DNA of 45,742 nucleotides from RUG11788 sp964578175 (GCA_964578175.1 CAZOBH010000008.1:1-45742), one strand, 5' to 3'. Positions 9,228 to 18,132 are shown, counted from the first letter of the stretch. Numbers and translations: made by a program. Notes: generated from the sequence alone by a model not told the origin.

Positions 9228-12200
9228 ATGAAAAAATCTTATAAAATTATCATTTTATTTATATTTGTTATTATTCTCTCTATAACTGATAGAGCATATG
9301 CAGTTTGTTATTATAGTTCAAGTGGAAACGCATCAGGATCTGCTACTGCCACATCAGGTGGTAATGGTTGTAACACTGGTAACTGTTGGGCAGTTAGTAC
9401 CTTAGGAGTTAGATTTCAATTATATAAATATACTGGTGGAAATTCTGCAACTTTAGTTGGGCGTGCAGCAGATGTATGGTCATCTAATCCAAGTGGAACA
9501 GATATTTCATCTAAATATACTAATGACTTAAATATAAGATTAAGTGGTTCTAGCGCATGTCAAAATACTCAAATTAGTATGGATGACTATAATAAACAAG
9601 GTGATTATTTTGTTGATTCGGATATTTATGGTCGAATAATAGGTGGTACTGTTTCAAGTTATATTTTAGATAGTGATTATGACAAAGATTTATCAGATGA
9701 TACTGGTTTTTTGAAAGACTGGTTTTTACAAAAAATAGTTGATGGTAAAGATAAAGAAGCAAAAGAATTTTTTGGTTTGAATGAAGAACAATATCAAGAT
9801 ATGAAATCTAAAGGTGGAGATTACTACATAACAGCTGAAATATTATATATACATTGGACTGGAAACACATATCATTTTGTAACTGTTTCTGAAACAGCTG
9901 GTTGCTTTGGAGTTTCAATTCTTTACAACGCTTTACGTGTTGATAGTAATGGTTCTAACGTAGGAAAATTAGTTACAAGTAGTAATTCTAAAATAGATAA
10001 AGTAAGTGCAATTGATGGTGAATATTATTACGCAGATGGTACACCATATATCTCAGGAAAAGGTTATGGAATGGGTATTTACTGGCTTAAAGAAATTTGT
10101 GATGAGTGCTTTGGTTGTGAATCTACATGTGGAAAAATTACTGATAAGGGAACACCTGCTAGAATGGCCTGTGCAGCAGCATATTGTAAAACTAAAGAAC
10201 CTGATAAAACTGATTGCGTAAGTAAATGTGCCAGTCTTTCGTCAGGAACAGGATGTGACAATGACCAAAAATGTAATACCTATATTAATAATTATGATAA
10301 AACAAAAGTTAAAAAGAATGGTACTCAATATAATGGTGGTAGTCAACCGGGTACAACATGTAATAATTATACTTCAAACAGTAGTTCTGCTACTGGATTA
10401 AAGACCGATGATATATCTGCAAAGATTTGCTATGATTCTAATGATGATTTTAGATCACTAGGAGAGTCAACAGGACAAGATGTAGAATATAAGGTTGGCG
10501 GACAAAAATACTCTGATATTAAGTACTATAGAGTTACATGTGATGAAGATGTTAAATTAAAAGAACTTCCAACAAAACAAAAAATATTGTTATCAACTAC
10601 ATCAAGTTCAAACATTACATTCTCTTATTTAATGACATATACTAATTCTTGTAAATTAGAATATAAATCAGCTGATTTATCTAGTTGGCTTTCTGGAAAC
10701 GAAAGTGATAACTATAAAAATAGTTTATTGAAAAAACATTATGACAGTATTGGTACAATAAAATATGGTAAAAAGACTGTTGTATCAACTAAAAAACCAA
10801 CTTTAGGCAGAAACGAAGTCTATTTCGATAAAACTAAGATGGGCGATTATGAATGTTCAAGTAAAAAGAAAGCAGAATATCCAATTTGTGATTCAATAAC
10901 TAGATGGAAAGGATATAATGGAGATAGTGCTGATAAAGATAGAGCTTTACAAGAAGAAATGGTAGGATACTATCTAGATATGAAATATGATTTTGAACTT
11001 ACTCGAACAAGAGCTAAATCAAGAGTTAATTCTATTATTAAAAATATGTCTGAAGGAGACGTGGATTTAGATAAAATAGTTCAAAAGAATGATTTAGCAA
11101 TTACTGTATTAGATTATAATAAAAATGGTTGTGGTGATACAGAAGAAAAAGTTGAATTAATACCAGTTATTTGTATGCCAAGTGAAAATACTAATTATAA
11201 TACAAATGCTTATGTATGTTTTATAAATGGAAAAAATTTACCAGCAGGATATAAAGTAAGAATAGAAGGACAAACAAATTTCAAATGTGAGAATGCAACT
11301 ACATCATCAGTTGATACAGCAAAAGGTACAGGACAATATACATATTCAGTATATTATGCGTTACCTAGTAGTTATATTAGTGCTCAAGCTGCATCAGAAG
11401 ATGTAATTTATAGAAATAGTTCAAGGTGTCAAGGAGATATAAGATCAGCAAATGGATTCTGTAAAGAAATACAATATAGTTATACTTTACCTAGATATAT
11501 TGAAAGATTAAATAAGAATTGCTATCCAAGTATAGATAGATATAAAACAGCAGCAAATGCAAAGACTTCTAAATTAAAATTAGACTTTGTTGGTGGATTA
11601 TGTCATGAATTACAAACACAATATACATGTGATTATGAAGTAGAAACTGAATATTGTGAAGTATGTAAAAATAAAATTGGAACATCAGAATATCAAAGTT
11701 GTTTTGAGACAAATTGTAAATTTGATTGTAATAAATACTGTGGAACAAATCAAATTTGTAGAGCAAAATATTGTCCAGAATTATGTGAAGGATGTAACTG
11801 GATTGACGTTAAAACAACATATAATGGAGAAAGATGTACTCCTGGACAACCAGGTTGCTGTACATCATGTGATGAATCTAAATGTGATTCATTAACTGGA
11901 AAAGGAACTTTAGGTGATAATAATTGGACTGCTTGTATATACGATGAATGTTGTACAAAATCATGTAATGGTAATGAATCTTGTACAACACAATGTTGTG
12001 TAGATAAATGTGTTGCTATGTATGGAAGCAATCCAACAAAGAAAACAACTTGTATTACAGAATGTAATAACGGTTCTAATAATTATATATATAGGAGCAT
12101 ATCTTTAAGTGATCCTTTCCCAGCAAGAGAAGATAATGTTGGTGCTAACTGGTACAATAAAATTAGATATATTACTAATGATTTTACAAATCAAGGTACT

Positions 12201-12452
12201 GGTGCAGAAGCAAGTAAATATGCTGATAAAACAAATGGAGTAGGAGATTCTTATGAATATAAGATTGAAATAACATCTGATCAATTAAAGCAAATTAAAA
12301 AGGACTCTGAAAGAGCAGATACTTATTACAATACTTATTACACACAATTTAAAAATAAGAATAAAAATACTTTAGAAAAGAAATATGAAAGTGAATTTCT
12401 TCGTAAAACATTATCAAATGACTTTGGTGTAGATGTATCTATAACACCATAG
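9228..12452 (+). CDS. Large secreted Cys-rich protein, cassette copy 2
   Basis: 1074 residues with signal peptide (about 1-25, ending RAYA). The layout matches the paralogue at 4593-7907: a Gly/Ser-rich start, a Cys cluster at about 289-345 (CDECFGCESTC, MACAAAYC), a central domain with strongly conserved blocks (LKELPTKQKILLSTTSSSNITFS split by short variable parts), a dense Cys region at about 790-945 and the ISLSDPFP tail. The N-terminal 250 residues have diverged most, which would fit a ligand- or partner-specific region (inference). No anchor motif is seen. Function unknown; the same alternatives apply as for copy 1. Confidence 0.85.
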   Translation: MKKSYKIIILFIFVIILSITDRAYAVCYYSSSGNASGSATATSGGNGCNTGNCWAVSTLGVRFQLYKYTGGNSATLVGRAADVWSSNPSGTDISSKYTNDLNIRLSGSSACQNTQISMDDYNKQGDYFVDSDIYGRIIGGTVSSYILDSDYDKDLSDDTGFLKDWFLQKIVDGKDKEAKEFFGLNEEQYQDMKSKGGDYYITAEILYIHWTGNTYHFVTVSETAGCFGVSILYNALRVDSNGSNVGKLVTSSNSKIDKVSAIDGEYYYADGTPYISGKGYGMGIYWLKEICDECFGCESTCGKITDKGTPARMACAAAYCKTKEPDKTDCVSKCASLSSGTGCDNDQKCNTYINNYDKTKVKKNGTQYNGGSQPGTTCNNYTSNSSSATGLKTDDISAKICYDSNDDFRSLGESTGQDVEYKVGGQKYSDIKYYRVTCDEDVKLKELPTKQKILLSTTSSSNITFSYLMTYTNSCKLEYKSADLSSWLSGNESDNYKNSLLKKHYDSIGTIKYGKKTVVSTKKPTLGRNEVYFDKTKMGDYECSSKKKAEYPICDSITRWKGYNGDSADKDRALQEEMVGYYLDMKYDFELTRTRAKSRVNSIIKNMSEGDVDLDKIVQKNDLAITVLDYNKNGCGDTEEKVELIPVICMPSENTNYNTNAYVCFINGKNLPAGYKVRIEGQTNFKCENATTSSVDTAKGTGQYTYSVYYALPSSYISAQAASEDVIYRNSSRCQGDIRSANGFCKEIQYSYTLPRYIERLNKNCYPSIDRYKTAANAKTSKLKLDFVGGLCHELQTQYTCDYEVETEYCEVCKNKIGTSEYQSCFETNCKFDCNKYCGTNQICRAKYCPELCEGCNWIDVKTTYNGERCTPGQPGCCTSCDESKCDSLTGKGTLGDNNWTACIYDECCTKSCNGNESCTTQCCVDKCVAMYGSNPTKKTTCITECNNGSNNYIYRSISLSDPFPAREDNVGANWYNKIRYITNDFTNQGTGAEASKYADKTNGVGDSYEYKIEITSDQLKQIKKDSERADTYYNTYYTQFKNKNKNTLEKKYESEFLRKTLSNDFGVDVSITP

Positions 12453-12463
12453 TGTAAAAAAAT

Positions 12464-12490
12464 AAAAGGAATGATAATTCATTCCTTTTT
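12464..12490. terminator. Bidirectional terminator between convergent genes
   Basis: AAAAGGAATGA (12464-12474), loop TAAT, TCATTCCTTTT (12478-12488). It has A-rich and T-rich flanks on both sides, so it can end both the plus-strand cassette 2 and the minus-strand thioredoxin gene, whose stop codon (12489-12491) abuts it. Confidence 0.8.
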
Positions 12491-12905
12491 ATTTTATATA
12501 ACCTAATTTAACTAATTTAGATTTAATAGTTGATTTACTTATATTAGCTCCAACTAATCTATCCATAGTACTTGTTTCTTTTCCATCTTTATAAAATATT
12601 ACAGTAGGTGTTCCTTCAACTCCAGTATCTTTTCCAAATGACTTATTATCATCTTGAGATAGTTGTGTTAGATTAACGCTATAGGCTTTAAATTTGTTTT
12701 CTTCTAATACTTCTTTAAACTTTGGAGTAAATGTTGCACAATTTGAACATCCATCTTGAACGACTTCAATTACAAACGTTTCCTTATTATCAATCATTTT
12801 CTTATATTTAGAATAACTAATCTCTTCTAAATAGCTTTTATTTCCACATCCTACTAATAATAAACTAAGTACTATGAAGATATTTAAATATATAAATTTC
12901 TTCAT
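12489..12905 (-). CDS. Thioredoxin-fold lipoprotein with CSNC motif
   Basis: About 138 residues. An N-terminal lipoprotein signal with lipobox LLVGC places it on the outer face of the membrane. The thioredoxin fold follows, with redox motif CSNC in QDGCSNCATFTPKF and the cis-proline segment EGTPTVIFYKDGK. It resembles the bacteriocin-accessory/thioredoxin-like group. Lipid-anchored thioredoxins reduce or isomerise disulfides of exported proteins. Its convergent neighbour is the large Cys-rich secreted protein, which would be a natural client (inference). Two adjacent ATGs exist; the inner one (complement 12903-12905) has AGAGG 6 nt upstream and is preferred over the outer one at 12908, which is only 3 nt away. 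Confidence 0.82.
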   Translation of the reverse strand: MKKFIYLNIFIVLSLLLVGCGNKSYLEEISYSKYKKMIDNKETFVIEVVQDGCSNCATFTPKFKEVLEENKFKAYSVNLTQLSQDDNKSFGKDTGVEGTPTVIFYKDGKETSTMDRLVGANISKSTIKSKLVKLGYIK

Positions 12906-12957
12906 CATACACCTCTAATAGAATTATAACATACAAATTAAAATAATAATATTAAGA

Positions 12958-12986
12958 TTGTTTTTAATTTGTAATTGGTATATACT
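12958..12986 (+). promoter_or_regulatory. Promoter of the Tad-like operon
   Basis: -35 TTGTTT (12958-12963), 17-nt spacer, -10 TATACT (12981-12986). Transcription would start near 12993, leaving a leader of about 185 nt before the first gene. Confidence 0.6.
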
Positions 12987-12992
12987 TATATT

Positions 12993-13180
12993 AGCATAGA
13001 GGGGTTGCTTGTGATACTATTTTTGTCTAATTTACATAAACTTTTTTAATTCCATTGAAGAAAATTATAAAAGTAGATAAAATAATATCATAGGGATAGC
13101 AGACACTAACCTGATTTATGTTATCTATAAATTTATAGGTAGTACTAAATATTTTTGAAGATTAGAAAGGGTGAAATAAT
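12993..13180 (+). promoter_or_regulatory. Long structured leader ahead of the Tad-like operon
   Basis: The untranslated leader contains TAGATAA (13074-13080) pairing with TTATCTA (13121-13127), with CATA/TATG nested inside (13089-13092, 13117-13120). The 14-nt palindrome CTATAAATTTATAG (13125-13138) shares bases 13125-13127 with the first stem, so the two hairpins exclude each other. I cannot match it to a known riboswitch class; it may be a regulatory RNA element. Confidence 0.35.
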
Positions 13181-14116
13181 ATGAATAGTACAAAAATTAA
13201 ATTTAAAAAGTTTTTAGGAAATAGGAATACGGTAACTATTATTTGTGCGGTGTTAGGTATTTTAGTATTGTATATCGGTTATACAATGAAGGTTAATAGT
13301 GCGATTGAACCAATTAACGTACCATATGCAAATGCTAATATTCAACCAAGACAACAAATTACAGAAGATAATATTAGTTATATGCAAATTGCTCAAGCTG
13401 CATATGAAAAAATGAAAGATAAAGTAATAATTAATAAAGATGATATTATTAATCATTACGCTGCAACTAATACTTTGATTCCTGAAGGAAGTTTATTCTA
13501 CAAAGATTCAGTTGTTCAAGCACGTCCTAATGAAGCAGTTTATAAAGCACCAGAAGGATATACTTTAATTTATTTCGAAGTTACAATGAGTAAAACATAT
13601 GTTAACTCAATTTTACCTAATACTTATATTGATATTTATGCAACTGCTGCTAATGAAGGTGATGGTAAAGTTTATACTGGTAAATTTATAGAAAATGTTA
13701 AGGTTTTAGCTGTTAAGACTTCTGATGGATTAGATGTATTTGAAGATTCTGATGAAACAAGAACTCCTGCATACTTATTAGTAGCTGTTAAGAATGAACA
13801 ATTCATTAACTTACTAAAATGTAATAACAAGAGTTTAGGAATTACTTTATCATATGTACCTACTGCAGTAGATGATAAGATCGCTGCTGAAAAAGGTGAA
13901 TGTAGAACAGCTTCTAAAGAATTAACTCAATATATAGAAGCTAATTCAGGAGAATTTACTTATGATGAAGCTAATCCAATAGTTTCAAGTGGAACTGAAA
14001 ATAATAACAATAATAACAATAATAACAATAATAATACTCAAAATCAAAATGGACAAAACACTAATAACAATCCAAGTGGACAAGATAGTAGTGGTACATC
14101 AGGACAAAATAATTAA
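13181..14116 (+). CDS. CpaB/RcpC-like Tad pilus assembly protein
   Basis: 311 residues. One transmembrane helix near residues 18-35 is followed by a SAF-type domain (about 45-115: VPYANANIQPRQQITEDNISYMQ, then IPEGSLFYKDSVV). A second RcpC-type beta domain (about 125-225) precedes a low-complexity C-terminus with a run of Asn, then Gln/Gly/Ser. CpaB/RcpC proteins are periplasmic or extracellular parts of Tad pilus systems, in diderms working with the secretin. Here no secretin is present, so it must act in a monoderm wall. It is the first gene of the Tad-like operon, ahead of cpaF. RBS AAAGG lies upstream of ATG 13181. Confidence 0.75.
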   Translation: MNSTKIKFKKFLGNRNTVTIICAVLGILVLYIGYTMKVNSAIEPINVPYANANIQPRQQITEDNISYMQIAQAAYEKMKDKVIINKDDIINHYAATNTLIPEGSLFYKDSVVQARPNEAVYKAPEGYTLIYFEVTMSKTYVNSILPNTYIDIYATAANEGDGKVYTGKFIENVKVLAVKTSDGLDVFEDSDETRTPAYLLVAVKNEQFINLLKCNNKSLGITLSYVPTAVDDKIAAEKGECRTASKELTQYIEANSGEFTYDEANPIVSSGTENNNNNNNNNNNNTQNQNGQNTNNNPSGQDSSGTSGQNN

Positions 14117-14145
14117 TAAAAGTAAAAGAATAGAAAGGTGATATT

Positions 14146-15651
14146 ATGGAAGAAGCAATGAATTTAAATGGTTTAGGGCAAAATACAGTTACTCAACCTG
14201 TTCCTCAAGAACAAGTTCTTCCTAATATTGCTGCAGAAACACCTGTAAATAATCAACCTGTTGCACAACAAACTCAAACAGTGCAACAACCTCAACAAGC
14301 TCAAGCACAACCACAACAACAAACAGTCCAAGCAACTGCTCAACCTCAAAGAACAGAACCAGTACAAGCAAATAATAATCTTGGTTTTGAAGATTTGGAT
14401 ATGATTAAAGAGTTGAGAGATGAGGAAGAATTACAAAAAAGACAAAGAAATGAAAGTATATTCTCATCAATGGAGTTTGGACCTCTTAAAAAGTTCTTAG
14501 AAGATGATGATGTTACAGATATTTCATACAGTAATGGTGGTCAATTGTGGCTTAAGACATTATCTAAAGGTGTTTATAGAGTAGAAGAACCAGGAGTAAA
14601 TGATGCTTTAATTGAAAAAATTGCATTCCAATGTTCAAATGTAATGGGAAAAACATTCAACATGGCTCATCCATTCTTAGACTCTGAAAGTGCAGAATTA
14701 CGTATGAACTTTATACATGATTCAATTGCACGTAATGGAATAGCTGTTGTTTTCCGTAAAACTCCAGCTAAGATCCGTTTAAAGAAAGAAAAATTATTAG
14801 AAGATAATTATGTATCTTTAAGTGTACATGATTTCTTAATAAAAGCAGTACAAGGACATTGTAATATTATAATGTGTGGAGAAACTGGTTCAGGAAAAAC
14901 AGAGTTCTTAAAATATCTTGCCAGTCATACTGCTGAAAATGAAAAAGTTGTTACAATAGAGGATACTCTAGAACTTCACTTGGATAGAATTTATCCACAT
15001 CGTGATATAGTTGCTATGAAGACTAATAATATAGCAAGCTATTCAGATGTTCTAGTTACCTGCATGAGACAAAACCCAATATGGATACTTTTATCAGAGG
15101 TACGTTCAGCTGAAGCTGTTACTGCTGTACGTAACTCAATTTCATCAGGTCACTTTATTCTATCTACAATCCACGCAGATAAAGCTGCAAATATACCTTA
15201 TCGTTTATATTCATTACTTGAATCTAATATCGATGTTGAACAATTCTTAAATACAATATATCGTTATATTCAATTAGGAGTTTTTTTAAGAGGTAGATTT
15301 GATCCTAAACAAGGAAAATATGTACGTGAAATAGGTGAAGTTACAGAATTCTATGTTGATGATAATAATAATTGTGTATCAAATACTATATATCAAAAAA
15401 CAATTGCAGGAGATATAACTTATAAACCTATAAGTGAACATTTACTTAATTATATAGAAGGACAAGGTATTGATATTTCAGATATCAGAGCATCTAATGG
15501 TAACTTAGAGAAAATGCAAAAATACAGTGATGATGGTACTGATAATGAAACGGTAGAGAATAAAACTGTAGAGAATAAAACAGTAGCACCTGTTGCTACT
15601 GCACAACCTACACCTGTAACACCTCCTGTTGCACAAACAGCTAATGTTTAA
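14146..15651 (+). CDS. cpaF: CpaF/TadA-family secretion ATPase
   Basis: 501 residues. A Gln/Pro-rich disordered N-terminus (about 1-75) is followed by the N-terminal domain of CpaF-type ATPases and a RecA-like motor. Walker A is CGETGSGKTEF (G245-T252), followed by the aspartate-box region TIEDTLELH (about 268-277), the Walker B region (PIWILLSEVRSAEA) and the His-box STIHADKAAN. This hexameric ATPase powers assembly of Tad/Flp pili at the cytoplasmic membrane. The C-terminal tail after about residue 455 is again disordered (repeated TVENK, then Pro/Gln/Thr). AGAAAGGTG precedes ATG 14146. Downstream genes are the two inner-membrane TadB/TadC-like platform proteins, as expected. Confidence 0.92.
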   Translation: MEEAMNLNGLGQNTVTQPVPQEQVLPNIAAETPVNNQPVAQQTQTVQQPQQAQAQPQQQTVQATAQPQRTEPVQANNNLGFEDLDMIKELRDEEELQKRQRNESIFSSMEFGPLKKFLEDDDVTDISYSNGGQLWLKTLSKGVYRVEEPGVNDALIEKIAFQCSNVMGKTFNMAHPFLDSESAELRMNFIHDSIARNGIAVVFRKTPAKIRLKKEKLLEDNYVSLSVHDFLIKAVQGHCNIIMCGETGSGKTEFLKYLASHTAENEKVVTIEDTLELHLDRIYPHRDIVAMKTNNIASYSDVLVTCMRQNPIWILLSEVRSAEAVTAVRNSISSGHFILSTIHADKAANIPYRLYSLLESNIDVEQFLNTIYRYIQLGVFLRGRFDPKQGKYVREIGEVTEFYVDDNNNCVSNTIYQKTIAGDITYKPISEHLLNYIEGQGIDISDIRASNGNLEKMQKYSDDGTDNETVENKTVENKTVAPVATAQPTPVTPPVAQTANV

Positions 15652-15677
15652 AAAAAGATAGAAAGGTTGGTGGGAAA

Positions 15678-16589
15678 ATGGGATATTTTCCAATAGTAGA
15701 ATTCCTTTTACTAGTATTTTTAGGAGCATTCGCTATTTTATACTATGTTAAAAAAGGTGATTCATTATATAAATTCGTAGTTAATGGAGCAACCGTTGTA
15801 TATGATAAATATGCACCATTTTCTTATAAAAATATAAGGGAAAAAGTAAAAGAATTAGGACAAAATTATACTATGAAACAATATGGTATCCAAATAGCAT
15901 TGTTTGGTGGAGGAGCATTTATTGTTTCATACTTATATTTCTATAATATATTTGTATCAATTATATATGTAATAGGAGCTATTGCTTTAATTCCATATCT
16001 ACAATATTTAAGATGTAAAAGATTATATAGTGAATTTATATTTGAACAAGTACAAGTATATACAACAAATACTATAATGGAATTCCAAACTACACAAAGT
16101 TTCGTTAAAGCACTTGAAGGAGTTTATTCATCAGGTGTATTACAAGATCCAGTACTTTCAGATGTAAAAATTATGATAGATATGTCATATCAAAATGGTA
16201 CTATTGATGATTCTGTTAATTATATGAACGAAAGATACGATTTCTATATGACTAGAAATATGCATCAATTATTCTTACAAATAACTAAAGAAGGATCAAG
16301 AGATACTAATGATGTACTTGAAAATATGTTAACTGATATTGATACTCTAGTTGAAGGAGTATATAGAGATAGAATGGACCGTAAAAACTTCCATAGACAA
16401 TTTATACAATATGGACTTTTACTATACTTACTAGTTATGTTAGTTCAATATTTAATTCAGGTTGATACATATAGAGAATTACTTAAACAACCTATTATCT
16501 TAATAGTTCTTCATGTAATTGTTTTATTAAATAGTTATTTCTTAGTTAGTGGAGAAAAATATTATAATGAGAATGTGGGGGCTGAGTAA
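15678..16589 (+). CDS. TadB-like pilus platform protein (T2SS GspF-like domain)
   Basis: 303 residues. Membrane helices lie at about 8-25, two in the 70-115 region and two near 245-290. Between them is the cytoplasmic four-helix domain characteristic of T2SSF/TadB proteins (LYSEFIFEQVQVYTTNTIM to the SRDTNDVLENMLTDID stretch, about 118-220). TadB forms the inner-membrane platform with TadC and is driven by the CpaF ATPase encoded just upstream. The gene starts 26 nt after cpaF, with GGTGGG before ATG 15678. The call rests on membrane layout, the helical domain and gene order; sequence is divergent. Confidence 0.8.
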   Translation: MGYFPIVEFLLLVFLGAFAILYYVKKGDSLYKFVVNGATVVYDKYAPFSYKNIREKVKELGQNYTMKQYGIQIALFGGGAFIVSYLYFYNIFVSIIYVIGAIALIPYLQYLRCKRLYSEFIFEQVQVYTTNTIMEFQTTQSFVKALEGVYSSGVLQDPVLSDVKIMIDMSYQNGTIDDSVNYMNERYDFYMTRNMHQLFLQITKEGSRDTNDVLENMLTDIDTLVEGVYRDRMDRKNFHRQFIQYGLLLYLLVMLVQYLIQVDTYRELLKQPIILIVLHVIVLLNSYFLVSGEKYYNENVGAE

Positions 16590-16592
16590 TTT

Positions 16593-17378
16593 ATGGATTT
16601 TACATTATTAATAATTATAGGATTAGCAGGATTTGCATTAATATATACAAAACTTGTAGATACTAATAAGTTCTTAAGTGAAAATGATATGTATATAAAA
16701 ATGTTAAAAGAGAAAGACTGGGATTTCTATGTAGCTGCTAAATATGGAGAAAAAGTAAACCCAGATGATCTATTTAACAAAAGAATTAAACAAACATTTG
16801 TATATTCATTAATACTTATGGTATTGTTTATAGCTAAATTTACATTTATAAACTTTGTATTTTTCTTAGTTGTGGTTGTTGTTATATATAAAATGCCATA
16901 TTCTAATTTAAAATCTTATTATAAAAGATATATGGTTAAAATTGACCAAATGTTACCTTATTACTTAAAAGGTTTGGAAATTTTATGTCAAAACTATACC
17001 GTTCCGGTAGCACTTGCAAGAAGTATTGAAGATGCACCAGAGATATTTAAACCTGGACTTAGAAACATGGTTGAAAAAATAAACTCAGGTGATTCATCTA
17101 TTCAACCATATATGGATTTTGCTTTACAATATCCAGTTCGTGATTCTATGCGTATGATGAGACTTTTATATCGATTAGGATTAGGTGCTCAAGAAAATAA
17201 GTACCAACAATTAATTATGTTCTCAAGATCAGTATCTGCTCTTCAAAATAAAGCTAGAGAAGATAAATATAAGCAAAGACTTTCTGTTATGGAAAGAAAA
17301 ACAATGATAATGCTTGTATGTACTGGTGGAGGAACAATGGTTGTAATGCTTGTTGCAATGTTATTCTTGATGGGATAA
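16593..17378 (+). CDS. TadC-like pilus platform protein
   Basis: 261 residues. An N-terminal helix (about 3-22), two helices at about 70-108 and a C-terminal helix (about 238-260) flank a cytoplasmic helical domain. That domain contains the T2SSF-like LPYYLKGLEILCQNYTVPVALARS segment and YPVRDSMRMMRLLYRLG. It is the partner of the TadB-like protein and begins 3 nt after that gene's stop codon, so the two are co-translated. It is shorter than typical TadC (about 300) but has the expected plan. Family assignment depends on position after cpaF-tadB. Confidence 0.78.
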   Translation: MDFTLLIIIGLAGFALIYTKLVDTNKFLSENDMYIKMLKEKDWDFYVAAKYGEKVNPDDLFNKRIKQTFVYSLILMVLFIAKFTFINFVFFLVVVVVIYKMPYSNLKSYYKRYMVKIDQMLPYYLKGLEILCQNYTVPVALARSIEDAPEIFKPGLRNMVEKINSGDSSIQPYMDFALQYPVRDSMRMMRLLYRLGLGAQENKYQQLIMFSRSVSALQNKAREDKYKQRLSVMERKTMIMLVCTGGGTMVVMLVAMLFLMG

Positions 17379-17394
17379 TTTGTGTAAACTAAAC

Positions 17395-17433
17395 ATTCAA
17401 TCTATTGAATATTTTACAATATTAAAATATAAT
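17395..17433 (+). promoter_or_regulatory. Strong promoter of the pilin candidate, overlapped by an inverted repeat
   Basis: -35 TTGAAT (17405-17410), 17-nt spacer, -10 TATAAT (17428-17433), then GAGAGGAGGA as ribosome site. An inverted repeat ATTCAA-TCTA-TTGAAT (17395-17410) covers the -35 and could be an operator or a weak hairpin. This internal promoter would let the pilin be made in excess over the assembly proteins. Confidence 0.7.
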
Positions 17434-17464
17434 TTAATTAAGATAGAGAGAGGAGGAACTATTA

Positions 17465-17671
17465 ATGAAAGAAGCGACTGGTGAATTAAACATGACATTA
17501 GTTACTGTTATTGCTGTAGCTGCAATCCTTGTATTCGTTACTACATTTGTTCCAAGAATTCTTGAAAATGTTAGTAATAGATGGTCTGCTGCAGAAGGTA
17601 CTGATCATACAAGTGAAAGAGCAGGACAAATAGGTGGACAAACAGGAACAAATGGAAGAAACAATCCATAA
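17465..17671 (+). CDS. Flp/Tad-type pilin candidate (68 residues)
   Basis: A tiny protein with a short hydrophilic N-terminus MKEATGELN, one hydrophobic helix (about 10-29) and a polar, Gly/Asn/Gln-rich tail. Size, layout and a Gly-Glu step before the helix fit a Flp-like prepilin processed after Gly6, although the classic G/xxxxEY motif is absent. It has its own strong promoter and the best ribosome site in the operon (AGGAGG), as expected for a major subunit. It sits directly after tadC-like and before a TadE-like gene. No prepilin peptidase gene is in the window. The alternative is a small accessory membrane protein. Confidence 0.6.
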   Translation: MKEATGELNMTLVTVIAVAAILVFVTTFVPRILENVSNRWSAAEGTDHTSERAGQIGGQTGTNGRNNP

Positions 17672-17691
17672 ATAGAAAGGGATGATTTATT

Positions 17692-18132
17692 TTGCGTGAA
17701 GCACTAGGTGGAACTTTACTTTTGTATATTGTTTTATCATTTTTGATTGTTTACATATTCTTTATGGCTTTTGTTATAAACTATGGACGTGTATTTAAAG
17801 CAAAGAATACAGCAGTACTTTATATTGAACAAGATGAAGGATTTAATGAAAATACAAAACAAAAAATAGCAAATATTAGTGGTTATACTGGTGAAATAAA
17901 AATATGTAAATTAAGTAGTGAATCAAGAGTTGATCAATTTGATAGAAAAGCTTCATATTACAAAGTTAAGCTTTACGTAGAATTTGATCTTCCTGGAGGA
18001 CTATTTGAAGATAATAAAGGACATAGTAGAGTAAACGTAGCTGTTACAGGACAAACTGATGCCATCTATGAAACAGGTAGCAATAGTTCTAAGGTTACTG
18101 ATTGCGCTAATGGTTATGATACTATTCGATAG
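17692..18132 (+). CDS. TadE-like minor pilin candidate
   Basis: 146 residues with a TTG start. One N-terminal hydrophobic helix (about 8-30) is followed by an extracytoplasmic domain with a possible Cys pair (KICKLSS, VTDCANG). This is the plan of TadE/TadF-like pseudopilins, and the position after the pilin candidate agrees. No upstream ATG or GTG is in frame; TTG 17692 has AGAAAGG about 11 nt before it. Residue-level similarity to TadE is weak, so the name is by architecture and context. Confidence 0.6.
   Translation: MREALGGTLLLYIVLSFLIVYIFFMAFVINYGRVFKAKNTAVLYIEQDEGFNENTKQKIANISGYTGEIKICKLSSESRVDQFDRKASYYKVKLYVEFDLPGGLFEDNKGHSRVNVAVTGQTDAIYETGSNSSKVTDCANGYDTIR

Noticed and set aside
12993..13180. 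Known riboswitch (c-di-GMP, preQ1, TPP, SAM or guanidine type) in the long leader
   Set aside because: None of the conserved core sequences that I know for these classes can be found, so it is reported only as an unclassified structured leader.
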